Below, in pieces: positions 13,918-24,245 of a stretch of DNA of 64,000 bases (its first letter is position 1; every line of letters starts with the position of its first letter). The stretch spans positions 182,706 through 246,705 of the forward strand of contig NZ_FPBM01000008.1 of NCBI RefSeq assembly GCF_900116715.1. The letters run 5' to 3'. The translations under genes were made by a program, and so were the position numbers. The stretch comes from Polaromonas sp. YR568 (lineage in GTDB: Bacteria > Pseudomonadota > Gammaproteobacteria > Burkholderiales > Burkholderiaceae_C). The notes below the pieces were generated by a model. It searched no databases. It worked only from the letters and a program-made list of their open reading frames with translations, and was not told the DNA's origin.

Positions 13918-13951
13918 GGGCCCCTTCGCCTTCGTATTGTTCGTATTATTT

Positions 13952-14707
13952 TTAAACCTGCACCGCCGCCATGCGCTGGCCTATGGTTTTCCACAGCTCA
14001 CGCTGCTGCTCAGGGCCCGAACGTGCCCAGCCCGAAATCTCACCCAGCGTGCGAAAGCACCCTTCGCACAGGCCCGAGTCGGCATTGATGCGGCACACCG
14101 AAATACAGGGCGAGGGCACAAAGTCACCCTCAGCCTCCACCGTGCGGCTGCGCTCGGTCACCAGGTCAATCGCCTGCTCACGGGCGAGCTTTTCTTCGTC
14201 CAGGTCCACCGCCACATCCACCACCGGCGCGCCGGTCAGCAGCTCCAGCTCCTGCGGCATCAGCTTGAACACCGCATGCGGATGCCCTGCCGCAGCCCAG
14301 ACTTCCTCAAAGCGCATCAGGCTCAAGTCCATCAACACGATGACGTCGGTCACATGCGCCAGTGGCGACACACCGCCGATGGAGAAACCTGTTTTGGCTT
14401 TCACAAACTCGGCGTCGGCCCGGCCCACACGCTTGCCATCAGGGCAGACGATGGCCTCGACCTTGCGTTCATCGACCCGCCTGTCGCCGGAGGTGACCAC
14501 CAGAATGGCGGCTTCGTCCGACTTGCGGCGAAAGATGATGCTCTTGGCAATCTGGCCCAACCGCACGCCCAGTGCATCGGCCGCTTGCTGTGCCGTGCGC
14601 GCTGCGTCGTCCAGCATGACGGGCATATGGGGATGGCCGCTCTCTTGCAACACAGCCACTACCCGCTGCACGCCCTCGGGCAGCGTTTTTAATTCAGCAC
14701 CACACAT
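13952..14707 (-). CDS. YbaK/EbsC-type aminoacyl-tRNA deacylase domain fused to DUF1289
   Basis: A 251-residue fusion. Residues about 10-160 form a YbaK/ProX-like editing domain (AARTAQQAADALGVRLGQIAKSIIFRR, then TGFSIGGVSPLAH). The conserved Lys of the family is present in QIAKSI and the GGVSP motif is intact, as expected for hydrolysis of mischarged Cys- or Ala-tRNA. Residues about 200-251 form a DUF1289 module with four Cys, CISVCRINADSGLCEGCFR, which probably binds metal. The start codon lies 1 bp beyond the HMG-CoA lyase stop codon, so translation is probably coupled. Its link to leucine breakdown is not obvious. Confidence 0.88.
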   Translation of the reverse strand: MCGAELKTLPEGVQRVVAVLQESGHPHMPVMLDDAARTAQQAADALGVRLGQIAKSIIFRRKSDEAAILVVTSGDRRVDERKVEAIVCPDGKRVGRADAEFVKAKTGFSIGGVSPLAHVTDVIVLMDLSLMRFEEVWAAAGHPHAVFKLMPQELELLTGAPVVDVAVDLDEEKLAREQAIDLVTERSRTVEAEGDFVPSPCISVCRINADSGLCEGCFRTLGEISGWARSGPEQQRELWKTIGQRMAAVQV

Positions 14708-14708
14708 G

Positions 14709-15629
14709 TCAATTCAATCGTTTAGTCAAAAGCGCTGTCGCAGCGCGGGAATTCGGTTTGCGGCCCAGGAAGTCGCTGATGAATTTTCCGGCATCAATCA
14801 GCTTGTCCAGGTCAATGCCGGTTTGAATGCCCATGCCGTGCAGCATGTACACAACGTCTTCAGTGGCCACATTGCCGGTGGCGCCCTTGGCAAAAGGACA
14901 GCCGCCCAGGCCCGCCGATGAGGTGTCGAACTGCCAGACACCCATTTCAAGCGAGGCCAATGTATTGCTCAGCGCCTGGCCGTAGGTGTCGTGATAGTGA
15001 CCAGATACGTCGTTGATGTCAAAGTGCTTCAGTGTTGCGTCCATCGCGCGCTGCACCTTGAGCGGCGTGCCCACGCCAATGGTGTCGGCCACGCCCACAT
15101 GCTGCACGCCTATGCCCTTCATCAGGCCGGCCAGCATGTCGACGCGCTCAGGTGCGATCTCGCCTTCGTAAGGGCAGCCCACGGTGCACGACATGGCGCC
15201 CCGCACATAAATGCCCTTTTCACGCGCAGCTTCCACCACCGGGCGAAAGCGCTCAATGCTTTCGGCGATGGAGCAATTGATGTTCTTCTGGCTGAAGGCC
15301 TCGCTGGCAGCCCCGAAGACCACGATCTCATCCGGCCATAACTCACGCGGCGGCGCAATGGTGGCTTCAAAGCCCTTCATATTGGGCGTCAGCACCGAGT
15401 AGCGCACACCGGGCTTGCGCTGGATGCCGGCCATCACTTCCGCGTTGTCGGCCATCTGCGGCACCCACTTGGGCGATACATAGCTGGTGACCTCAATCTC
15501 GGTCAGGCCCGCATCCTGCAGGCGGTGCACCAGCTCGATCTTCACGGCGGCCGGCACCTGGGCTTTTTCGTTCTGCAGCCCGTCGCGGGGGCCGACATCG
15601 ACAAGCTTGACTCTGGTGGGTAGTTTCAT
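14709..15629 (-). CDS. liuE: Hydroxymethylglutaryl-CoA lyase
   Basis: A 306-residue TIM-barrel lyase that splits HMG-CoA into acetoacetate and acetyl-CoA, the last step of leucine/isovalerate catabolism. The metal and substrate motif VDVGPRDGLQNE sits at residues 10-21, the GHYHDTYGQA His pair is present, and the catalytic Cys lies in GGCPFAKGATGNVATED near the C-terminus. Length equals the bacterial family norm. It lies in the same minus-strand run as the methylcrotonyl-CoA carboxylase subunits and the methylglutaconyl-CoA hydratase, which fixes its role well. Confidence 0.96.
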   Translation of the reverse strand: MKLPTRVKLVDVGPRDGLQNEKAQVPAAVKIELVHRLQDAGLTEIEVTSYVSPKWVPQMADNAEVMAGIQRKPGVRYSVLTPNMKGFEATIAPPRELWPDEIVVFGAASEAFSQKNINCSIAESIERFRPVVEAAREKGIYVRGAMSCTVGCPYEGEIAPERVDMLAGLMKGIGVQHVGVADTIGVGTPLKVQRAMDATLKHFDINDVSGHYHDTYGQALSNTLASLEMGVWQFDTSSAGLGGCPFAKGATGNVATEDVVYMLHGMGIQTGIDLDKLIDAGKFISDFLGRKPNSRAATALLTKRLN

Positions 15630-15666
15630 GATGGTCCTGCGCGCCGCCTTCGAGGGCGGCAGTTAG

Positions 15667-16605
15667 TCAGTATCCCTTTTTCGGGTCAACCACGCCGGCC
15701 AAGGTGCTTATCGGGGCTCCCGCTGCCAGGGCGCGTATCTTGCCCGCAATCTGGGCGATGCTCTCCTCGCGCAGCGTACGGGCCGAGGTGTGCGGCGTGA
15801 TGGTGATTTTGGGGTGTTTCCAGAAAGGATGGTCGGCCGGCAAGGGCTCGGTGCGAAACACGTCCAGCGTCGCCCCAGCCAAATGGCCGTTGTCGATCAG
15901 CGTGATCAGGTCGCCATCAACAAGGTGGCTGCCGCGCGCCACATTGATGACATAGCCGCCGGGCCGCAGGCGCGACAGCGTGTCCAGGTTCATGATGCCC
16001 TGCGTGTCAGGCGTGAGCGGCAGCAGGCACACCAGGATGCGGCTGGCCGCCAGGAAGTCCTGCAAACCCTGCCCGCCCACCTCGCCTGAAAAGCTCTTTA
16101 CGCCCTCGATCGTCTTGGGCGAGCGGCTCCAGCCATTGACCGGAAAATCAAACTGCGCCAGCGCGCGGCTCACGCGCTCGCCCAGCACACCCAGGCCCAT
16201 CACGCCAATGGGGTAGTCGGTGCGCAGCCGCGGCTTGCGGTAAGACCATTTGCCCTCGGCAATGTCGGCCGCATAACCGTCCAGCTCACGAAAGTGGCGA
16301 ATCACCGCATGGCAGACAAACTCCGCCATCTGCGCCGACATGCCGGCATCATCCAGGCGCACCACCGGCACGCCGGCGGGAAGCCGCAGCTTCATCAGCG
16401 CATCGACACCCGCGCCAATATTAAAGATGCCCTTGACCTGGGTTTGCTCGTCAAAGAACTGTTGGGGCGGTGCCCATACCACCGCGTAGTCGGCCGGTGC
16501 ATCACCGGCGGCCCAGAGGCTGACCTGCGCATCGGGAAATGCGGCCTTCAGGCCGTCTACCCAGGGCTGGGGTTTGGTGTCGGAGCAGCAAAAACTGATG
16601 CGCAT
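15667..16605 (-). CDS. ghrA: Glyoxylate/hydroxypyruvate reductase A-type D-2-hydroxyacid dehydrogenase
   Basis: A 312-residue NAD(P)H-dependent reductase of the GhrA branch. The Rossmann motif GVMGLGVLGERVSRAL (about 133-148), the catalytic Arg in NVARGSHLVD (about 225-234), the acidic FRTEPLPADHPFW and the catalytic His in ITPHTSART are all visible. It would reduce glyoxylate or hydroxypyruvate, or a 2-ketoacid such as 2-ketoisocaproate, which is plausible inside a leucine operon. Spacing to both neighbours is under 40 bp. The substrate remains inferred. Confidence 0.9.
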   Translation of the reverse strand: MRISFCCSDTKPQPWVDGLKAAFPDAQVSLWAAGDAPADYAVVWAPPQQFFDEQTQVKGIFNIGAGVDALMKLRLPAGVPVVRLDDAGMSAQMAEFVCHAVIRHFRELDGYAADIAEGKWSYRKPRLRTDYPIGVMGLGVLGERVSRALAQFDFPVNGWSRSPKTIEGVKSFSGEVGGQGLQDFLAASRILVCLLPLTPDTQGIMNLDTLSRLRPGGYVINVARGSHLVDGDLITLIDNGHLAGATLDVFRTEPLPADHPFWKHPKITITPHTSARTLREESIAQIAGKIRALAAGAPISTLAGVVDPKKGY

Positions 16606-16641
16606 GAAGAAGTCCCGTTTGAATCAAATGGCAAAACGCCA

Positions 16642-18633
16642 TCAAACGGCTATTTTCAACAATTCCGCGCCCTCGCTCACCTGGTCGCCCGGCGCGTACA
16701 GCAACTCCTGCACCACACCGTCGGCCGGCGCGGCAATCGTGTGCTCCATCTTCATGGCTTCCATCACCGCCAGCGGCTGACCCTTGCTCACCTTGTCGCC
16801 GGTTTTCACGGCGAAGGACACGACCTTGCCCGGCATGGGCGCCGTCAGGCGGCCGCCCTCGGCCTGCGCCTCGCCCGCATGGGCCAGCAGGTCGATGGAA
16901 AGGATTTGCGTCGCGCCCCTGGCGGTGAAGACATGGTCCAGTTCGCCTTGCGCATACACCGCCGCCGTCATGCGCTGGCCTGCAAACTGCACATCAATGC
17001 CCTGCGCGGTTTCGGCAAACACCAAGGGGCCCGATGCCTCGCCAATCGCCAGCTGCAAAGCGCCGTCATGCAGATAGGTCAGCGTGGCCTTGGCGGGCTC
17101 GCCATGAAACTCAAACTCAAAGCGCCGCTGCATCACGCCATGTGAACGCCAGCCGTCGCGGCGGCTGAAAGGGTCGGCGCCTTCGGCCGCACGCTCGTCC
17201 AGCAACGCCTTGGCCACCGCCGCGGCACCCGCCATCGCCAGGCCCACAGGCTCCTGCTTGAAGAGCACGGCCTCTTCGCGCTGGATCAGCGCCGTGTCGA
17301 GATTGGCTTTAGCAAACGAGGGGCTGCGCACCACGTAACGCAAGAACTGCACATTGGTGCTCAAGCCCACGATGCGGGTTTGCGCCAGCGCGTCATCCAG
17401 CCGGGCCAGCGCTTCCGCGCGCGTGGCGCCGTGCACAATGAGCTTGGCCACCATGGAGTCGTAATACGGCGAGATCGCGTCGCCCTCACGCACGCCATCG
17501 TCCACACGCACCTGGCCACGCTCGAATGCGGTGTGCACCGGCTTCTTGTAGACATTCAGCGTGCCGGTGGCGGGCAGGAAGTTGTTGTCGGGCGTTTCGG
17601 CGCAAATGCGCGCTTCAATGGCGTGGCCGGTGATGCGCAGCTGGTCTTGCGCCAGCGGCAGCTTTTCGCCGGAGGCCACGCGCAGTTGCCACTCGACCAG
17701 GTCCAGGCCGGTGATGGCTTCCGTCACCGGGTGCTCGACCTGCAGGCGCGTGTTCATTTCCATAAAGAAGAAATTCATGGAGCCGTCCGTGCGCTGCTCC
17801 ACGATAAATTCCACCGTGCCTGCGCCCACGTAATTGACGGCACGCGCCGCAGCCACCGCCGCCTCACCCATCTGCTTGCGCATGGCCTCCGTCATGCCAG
17901 GGGCAGGTGCTTCTTCCAGCACCTTCTGGTGGCGGCGCTGTACCGAGCAGTCACGCTCAAACAGGTAAACGTAATTGCCATGCGTGTCGCCAAACACCTG
18001 GATCTCGATGTGGCGCGGGCGCTGCGCATACTTTTCAACCAGCACCGCATCGTCGCCAAAGCTGTTGATGGCCTCGCGCTTGCATGAGGCCAGCGCGGCC
18101 TCGAAGTCTTCCGTCTTCTCCACCGCACGCATGCCCTTGCCGCCGCCGCCCGCGCTGGCCTTGATCAGCACCGGGTAGCCAATGCGGTCGGCCTCACGCT
18201 TGAGCAGGGCCGGGTCCTGGTCGCTGCCGTGGTAGCCGGGCACCAGCGGCACTCCGGCTTTTTCCATCAATTGTTTGGACTCGGCCTTCAGGCCCATGGC
18301 CTTGATGGCGGAGGCCGGCGGGCCGATAAAGACCAGCCCGGCGTCGGTGCAGGCCTGGGCGAATTCTTCGTTCTCGCTCAGAAAGCCGTAGCCCGGGTGA
18401 ATCGCTTCGGCGCCCGTGGCCTTGGCTGCTTCGATGATGCGTTCCCAGCGCAGATAGCTGTCTTTGGGTGCGCTGCCGCCGATGTGAATGGCTTCATCGC
18501 AGAAGCCGACATGCTTGGCGCCTGCATCGGCATCGGAATACACCGCGACGGACTGGATGGCCATGCGGCGCGCAGTCGCCGCCACACGACAGGCGATCTC
18601 TCCACGATTGGCGATAAGTATTTTTTTAAACAT
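16642..18633 (-). CDS. liuD: 3-methylcrotonyl-CoA carboxylase, alpha (biotin) subunit
   Basis: A 663-residue biotin carboxylase/biotin carboxyl-carrier protein. It has the N-terminal carboxylase domain (KILIANRGEIACRV), the ATP-grasp glycine loop KASAGGGGKGMR (about 160-171), catalytic MEMNTRLQVEHPVTE and a C-terminal biotinyl domain with biotin Lys at K628 in MEAMKMEHT. With the liuB product it carboxylates 3-methylcrotonyl-CoA to 3-methylglutaconyl-CoA. The ATG overlaps the end of the DUF4126 gene by 8 bp. The closest alternative would be a propionyl- or geranyl-CoA carboxylase; the surrounding leucine genes argue for methylcrotonyl-CoA. Confidence 0.95.
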   Translation of the reverse strand: MFKKILIANRGEIACRVAATARRMAIQSVAVYSDADAGAKHVGFCDEAIHIGGSAPKDSYLRWERIIEAAKATGAEAIHPGYGFLSENEEFAQACTDAGLVFIGPPASAIKAMGLKAESKQLMEKAGVPLVPGYHGSDQDPALLKREADRIGYPVLIKASAGGGGKGMRAVEKTEDFEAALASCKREAINSFGDDAVLVEKYAQRPRHIEIQVFGDTHGNYVYLFERDCSVQRRHQKVLEEAPAPGMTEAMRKQMGEAAVAAARAVNYVGAGTVEFIVEQRTDGSMNFFFMEMNTRLQVEHPVTEAITGLDLVEWQLRVASGEKLPLAQDQLRITGHAIEARICAETPDNNFLPATGTLNVYKKPVHTAFERGQVRVDDGVREGDAISPYYDSMVAKLIVHGATRAEALARLDDALAQTRIVGLSTNVQFLRYVVRSPSFAKANLDTALIQREEAVLFKQEPVGLAMAGAAAVAKALLDERAAEGADPFSRRDGWRSHGVMQRRFEFEFHGEPAKATLTYLHDGALQLAIGEASGPLVFAETAQGIDVQFAGQRMTAAVYAQGELDHVFTARGATQILSIDLLAHAGEAQAEGGRLTAPMPGKVVSFAVKTGDKVSKGQPLAVMEAMKMEHTIAAPADGVVQELLYAPGDQVSEGAELLKIAV

Positions 18634-19294
18634 GGTCGTTCTTTGAGAAAGGAGACTTCAAGGTGAAAGCGGCAGCGGTGCCAGGGTCAGGCCTGCCGCT
18701 GAAAATGCGGGCCACACGGATAAACAGCTGGCGCAGGAAGCGCCAGCAAACCCGTATCAGCCAGATGCTGAGCGCCAGCACCAGGGCCAGCACCACGACA
18801 AAAATCAGCGGATGCGCAATCGCCAGCCACAGGCCCAGCGGCACCAGGCCGTCTTCGAGCAGCGATGCGCCGATATTGCTGAAAGGCTCGGGCGAGGTAT
18901 TGATGGCCGCACGGCTGGTGGCCTTGGCCGCAAAGCTGGTGGCGGCCAGCGTACCGCCCAGCAGCGCTGCCACCAGCGCGCCCAGGCCGTTGTCTGCGCC
19001 AAACACCGCCGCAGCCAACGCAGCGCCGGCCGGAATGCGGATCACGCCATGCACCACATCCCACAAAGAATCCAGCCCCGGAATCTTGTCGGCAAAAAAT
19101 TCAATGAACACCATAAAACCGCTGACACCCAGCACCACTGGGTTGGACAACAACTGCAAACCCGCAGGCAAATCAACCCAGCCCATAAACCCCGCCAGGC
19201 CGGTGAGCAGCACCACGAGGTAGAGGCGCACGCCGCTAGCCCAGCCCAGCGCGCCGGCCAAGGCAATCAGTTGTGCGGTGTCCAGGCTGTTCAT
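18626..19294 (-). CDS. DUF4126 integral membrane protein
   Basis: A 222-residue membrane protein with about five hydrophobic helices (starting MNSLDTAQLIALAGALGWASGVRLYLVVLLTG) and a C-terminal basic tail. It matches the DUF4126 pattern, including LQLLSNPVVLGVSGFMVFIEFFADKIPGLDSLWD. The start at 19294 lies 4 bp past the liuC stop codon, and its end overlaps liuD by 8 bp, so it is built into the catabolic operon and co-translated. Function is unknown. A role in acid or CoA-ester precursor movement, or in membrane homeostasis, would be speculation. Confidence 0.82.
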   Translation of the reverse strand: MNSLDTAQLIALAGALGWASGVRLYLVVLLTGLAGFMGWVDLPAGLQLLSNPVVLGVSGFMVFIEFFADKIPGLDSLWDVVHGVIRIPAGAALAAAVFGADNGLGALVAALLGGTLAATSFAAKATSRAAINTSPEPFSNIGASLLEDGLVPLGLWLAIAHPLIFVVVLALVLALSIWLIRVCWRFLRQLFIRVARIFSGRPDPGTAAAFTLKSPFSKNDHV

Positions 19295-19298
19295 GGCG

Positions 19299-20090
19299 TC
19301 ATGCTGGCTTGGAAGGCAACCAATTCGGTTTGCGTTTCTGCAAAAAGGATTGAACGCCTTCACGGCCTTCCGGGCTCACGCGCACATCCGCAATACTTTG
19401 AACCGTCATCTGCGTCAGCTCGGGCGTGATGGCTTGCCCAGCCACGTCCTGCACCAGCTTTTTGCAGAGCTTCACGGCTTCGGGGCCGACGTTGACCAGC
19501 GCTTTCACTAGCTCAGCCACCTTGGCATCCAGCGCTTCCGCCGTCACCACCTCATGCACAAAGCCGATGCGCAAGGCTTCGGCGGCGTCAAAGCGCTCGG
19601 CCGTGAGGAAATAACGATGCGCTGCCCGCACACCCATCGCCCGAATCACATAAGGGCTGATAGTGGCCGGGATCAGGCCCAACTTGACCTCGCTCAGGCA
19701 ATAGCCGGCGGTATCAACAGACACGGCGATGTCGCACGCCGCCACCAGGCCGGTGCCGCCCGCGTAGACATCGCCCTGTATGCGGGCAATCACGGGCTTG
19801 GGGCATTCGTACACCGCCTGGATCATGGTCGCCAGGCGGCCCGCGTCGTCCTGGTTCTGGTCGTAGGTGTAGTCGGCCATGCTGCGCATCCAGTTCAGGT
19901 CTGCGCCCGCACAGAAGGCCGGGCCGTTGGCCGCGAGCACGACGCAGCGCACGTCATCGCGCAGGCTCAACTCCACAAAGGCCTGCGTCATCTCGGCGAT
20001 CACCTCCTGGTTAAAGGCGTTGCGCACATCGGGGCGGTTCAGCGTGACGGTGGCGACCAGCGCCTCGACTTGAATGATCAGGTGATTCAT
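19299..20090 (-). CDS. liuC: Enoyl-CoA hydratase/isomerase, probable 3-methylglutaconyl-CoA hydratase
   Basis: A 263-residue crotonase-fold enzyme. The start at 20090 is chosen because it gives the normal N-terminus MNHLIIQVE. The longer reading would use TTG. Oxyanion-hole and substrate loop ANGPAFCAGADLNWMRSM, and RIQGDVYAGGTGLVAACDIAV with the family's second Gly pair, are intact. The acidic catalytic residue lies in CLSEVKLGLIPATISPYV. Between the acyl-CoA dehydrogenase and the carboxylase alpha gene it fits hydration of 3-methylglutaconyl-CoA to HMG-CoA. The ADLNWM variant is typical of this branch. Confidence 0.92.
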   Translation of the reverse strand: MNHLIIQVEALVATVTLNRPDVRNAFNQEVIAEMTQAFVELSLRDDVRCVVLAANGPAFCAGADLNWMRSMADYTYDQNQDDAGRLATMIQAVYECPKPVIARIQGDVYAGGTGLVAACDIAVSVDTAGYCLSEVKLGLIPATISPYVIRAMGVRAAHRYFLTAERFDAAEALRIGFVHEVVTAEALDAKVAELVKALVNVGPEAVKLCKKLVQDVAGQAITPELTQMTVQSIADVRVSPEGREGVQSFLQKRKPNWLPSKPA

Positions 20091-20123
20091 GTTCAGGATT
20101 TCATTAATAACGTTCAATAGCGC

Positions 20124-21257
20124 TCAATAGCGTTTGGCCACTTCTTCCAGCATGACTTCCGTCGCGCCGCCGCCTATGCCCAGCACGCGTGCGTCGCGCC
20201 ACAGGCGTTCAATCGCTGTCTCGCGGATAAAGCCCATACCACCGTGGAACTGCTGGCAGGTCTGCAGCACTTCGTTGACGAGTTCGCCCGTCAGCGCCTT
20301 GAGCATGGAGACCTCTTGCACAATGTCGCGGCCCTGCGTGACGGACCAGGCGCAGTGGTACATAAACTGCCGCGCCGCGCGGGTCTTGGCGTCCAGCATG
20401 GCGATGCGCTGGCGAATGGTTTGCTTCTCCCACAGCGTGGCGCCAAAGGCCTGGCGCTGGCGCACATAGTCCAGCGTCATCTTCAGCGCCTGCGTGCAGT
20501 GGCCGACGGCCATGGCCGCCAGGGCGATACGCTCGGTCTGGAAGTTCTTCATCACCGAATAAAAGCCCTTGCCCTCGTCGCCCAGCAGGTTGCCGACCGG
20601 GATGCGCACGTTGTCAAACACCAGCTCGGCGGTGTCGGACGAGAGCCAGCCGGTTTTCTTGAGCGCGCGGCCCACGGTAAAACCGGGCGTGCCCTTCTCC
20701 ACAATAAACATCGACACCTGGTGCCGCGCCGTGCCCGTCTTGGCCGCGACGAAATAGAGGTTGGCATGCACGCCGTTGGTGATGAACATCTTGGTGCCGT
20801 TGAGCACCCATTCATCGCCTTCACGTTTGGCCGTCATGCGCATGCCTGCCACGTCAGAGCCCGCACCGGGCTCGGTAATACCGACGGCGGTAATCGTCTT
20901 GCCGGCAATCACGTTAGGCATGTACCTGGCCTTCTGCGCCGCATTGCCCGCATGAAACAAATGCGGGCTGGCCATATCGGTATGCACCAGCACCGTGATG
21001 ATGAAGCCGCCAAAGGTGGACTGCGACAGCGCCTCGGCAAACACCAGGTTGGTCAGCGCATCGGCCTCGCCGCCGCCGAACTCTGATTCATACATCAGGC
21101 CCAGCAGGCCGGCGTCGCCCATCTTGCGCAGCACCTCGCGCGGCACACAGCCCTCTTCTTCCCACTGGGCGGCATAGGGCTCGACTTCGCGGGCGATAAA
21201 GCGGGCGATCTGCTCGCGCAGCAGTTCGTGTTCGGGGGTGATGTAGATGTTGTCCAT
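20124..21257 (-). CDS. Acyl-CoA dehydrogenase in the leucine operon
   Basis: A 377-residue flavin acyl-CoA dehydrogenase. The FAD segment [18 protein letters not shown] (about 125-142), the WVLNGTKMFITNGVHANLY segment and the C-terminal QTCQQFHGGMGFIRETAIERLWRDAR are present. The catalytic Glu is most likely within the helix before GGGATEVM. It is not the isovaleryl-CoA dehydrogenase, which is encoded at 41.9-43.1 kb with a more typical liuA sequence. It may act on another branched or terpenoid acyl-CoA (AtuD- or citronellyl-CoA-like) feeding the same carboxylase. Spacing to both neighbours is under 35 bp. Confidence 0.92.
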   Translation of the reverse strand: MDNIYITPEHELLREQIARFIAREVEPYAAQWEEEGCVPREVLRKMGDAGLLGLMYESEFGGGEADALTNLVFAEALSQSTFGGFIITVLVHTDMASPHLFHAGNAAQKARYMPNVIAGKTITAVGITEPGAGSDVAGMRMTAKREGDEWVLNGTKMFITNGVHANLYFVAAKTGTARHQVSMFIVEKGTPGFTVGRALKKTGWLSSDTAELVFDNVRIPVGNLLGDEGKGFYSVMKNFQTERIALAAMAVGHCTQALKMTLDYVRQRQAFGATLWEKQTIRQRIAMLDAKTRAARQFMYHCAWSVTQGRDIVQEVSMLKALTGELVNEVLQTCQQFHGGMGFIRETAIERLWRDARVLGIGGGATEVMLEEVAKRY

Positions 21258-21281
21258 GGCGTGCTTCTTGAACTTCTGGGC

Positions 21282-22904
<1,623 letters not shown>

Positions 22905-22981
22905 GGCGGTTCCTGAAATACGGATGAGGGGCGCTGAAATCGGGCTGGCAGGCGCCAAGCTATCGGGCGCGTGAGCCCTAC

Positions 22982-23007
22982 CTTAGCGCCAAACAGCCAG
23001 CTTAGCG
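22982..23007. promoter_or_regulatory. Direct repeats CTTAGCG-N12-CTTAGCG in the liuB/AraC divergent region
   Basis: Two identical 7-mers start 19 bp apart, between the liuB start and the AraC-type regulator start. Tandem half-sites about two helical turns apart are the usual layout of AraC-family operators. This is a positional inference only. An overlapping GCGCC/GGGCGC pair lies just to the left. Confidence 0.35.
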
Positions 23008-23074
23008 AAAACCCGCCCCGCCGGGTCGGCCAATGAGGTTGCAAATCCTGCCACTCAAGCGGAAAATTACCGCC

Positions 23075-24112
23075 ATGCCCGTGAAAGCCCCCGCCAAGCC
23101 CGCAAACCCGCCCAAAGCCGCCACCCCCATGGCCTTTGCCAGAAGCATTACAGCTGCCTACAAACGCCACAGCCAAAGCCCCACAGAAGCCCTGAAACTG
23201 GCACAGATCACGCCAGCCCATCTCAAACAAGCCAACGGCCACATCACCGCCCGCCAGATGGAGCTGCTCTCAGGCGCCGCCATGCAGGAACTGGGCGACG
23301 AAGGCCTGGGCGCCTTCAGCCGCAAACTGCCCTGGGGCAGCTACGGCATGCTCGCCCGCGCCTCCATCAGCTCACCCAATCTGGGCGTCGCCCTGAAACG
23401 CTGGTGCCGCCACCACGCATTGATTGCCGACGACATCACCCTGCGCGTAGTCACCTCCGGCGACACCGCCGCCATCACGGTTGAAGAGAAAGCCCCCGGC
23501 CAGGTTGGCGAGTTTGGCCTGGTCCACGTGCTGCGCAACATCCACGGCCTGGCCTGCTGGTATGTGGATTCACGCATTCCGCTGCAGGGCGCGAGATTTC
23601 CGTTTGCTGCGCCGCCGCATGTGGAGGCCTATGGCTTGATGTTCCCCGGGCCGCTGCAATTCAACGCCGCGCAGGCCGAGATCCGGTTTGATGCACGCTA
23701 CCTGGCCTTGCCGCTGCGTCGCGACGAGAAAGCTTTGCAGCAGATGCTGCAGCGGGCTTTGCCGCTGACGGTACTGCAGTACCGGCGAGACAGATTGCTG
23801 GTGGAGCAGGTGCGGCAGGCGCTAGGGAACCCTGCGGTGGCTTCGCAAAATGCCGAGACCTTGGCGGCGGCGCTGAACATGTCGGCGCGCTCATTGCACC
23901 GGCAGCTTCAGGAGGAAGGCGCTTCGCTGCAGCAACTCAAGGATGAGGTGCGGTTTGAGAAGGCAAAGGAGTTGTTGCTGCGGACCTCCAAGCCGATCAA
24001 GCAGGTGGCCGAGGCTTCGGGGTTTCGGAATGAGAAGAGTTTTATTCGGGCGTTTCGGGAGTGGGCTGAACTTTCGCCGGGGGATTTTCGAGACTCACGC
24101 CGGATCGCGTGA
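23075..24112 (+). CDS. AraC-family transcriptional regulator (arabinose-binding-like N-terminal domain)
   Basis: A 345-residue regulator. Residues about 30-220 form the AraC ligand-binding-like domain found in many Burkholderiales regulators of acyl-CoA metabolism (GALSRKLPWG-like GAFSRKLPWGSYGMLARA). Residues about 245-345 form the double HTH with NMSARSLHRQLQEEGASLQQL and IKQVAEASGFRNEKSFIRAFREW. The start at 23075 follows a ggaaaattaccgcc stretch. It is divergent from the leucine operon and is its likely regulator, responding to a CoA ester or fatty acid. It is also the last host-like gene before the AT-richer island. Confidence 0.93.
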   Translation: MPVKAPAKPANPPKAATPMAFARSITAAYKRHSQSPTEALKLAQITPAHLKQANGHITARQMELLSGAAMQELGDEGLGAFSRKLPWGSYGMLARASISSPNLGVALKRWCRHHALIADDITLRVVTSGDTAAITVEEKAPGQVGEFGLVHVLRNIHGLACWYVDSRIPLQGARFPFAAPPHVEAYGLMFPGPLQFNAAQAEIRFDARYLALPLRRDEKALQQMLQRALPLTVLQYRRDRLLVEQVRQALGNPAVASQNAETLAAALNMSARSLHRQLQEEGASLQQLKDEVRFEKAKELLLRTSKPIKQVAEASGFRNEKSFIRAFREWAELSPGDFRDSRRIA

Positions 24113-24156
24113 TTTCGTGTTTCTACTCTCACCCTATATCATGATTGTCAATTCTC

Positions 24157-24173
24157 CGCCTTAAGCAGGCGGC
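24157..24173. repeat. Short hairpin CCGCC-N7-GGCGG at the left edge of the AT-richer island
   Basis: A 5-bp stem with a 7-nt loop 45 bp after the AraC gene. There is no T-run, so termination is doubtful. It lies near the composition break between the flanking DNA and the five-gene operon. The rest of 24113-24245 holds no gene; I cannot point to a convincing -35/-10 pair there. Confidence 0.35.
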
Positions 24174-24245
24174 CAGGCAAACTTTATCGGCAGAAACGCC
24201 CGTTTCCCGCACGAACACTCAACAAAGATCCGCAAGGGAAGATCA

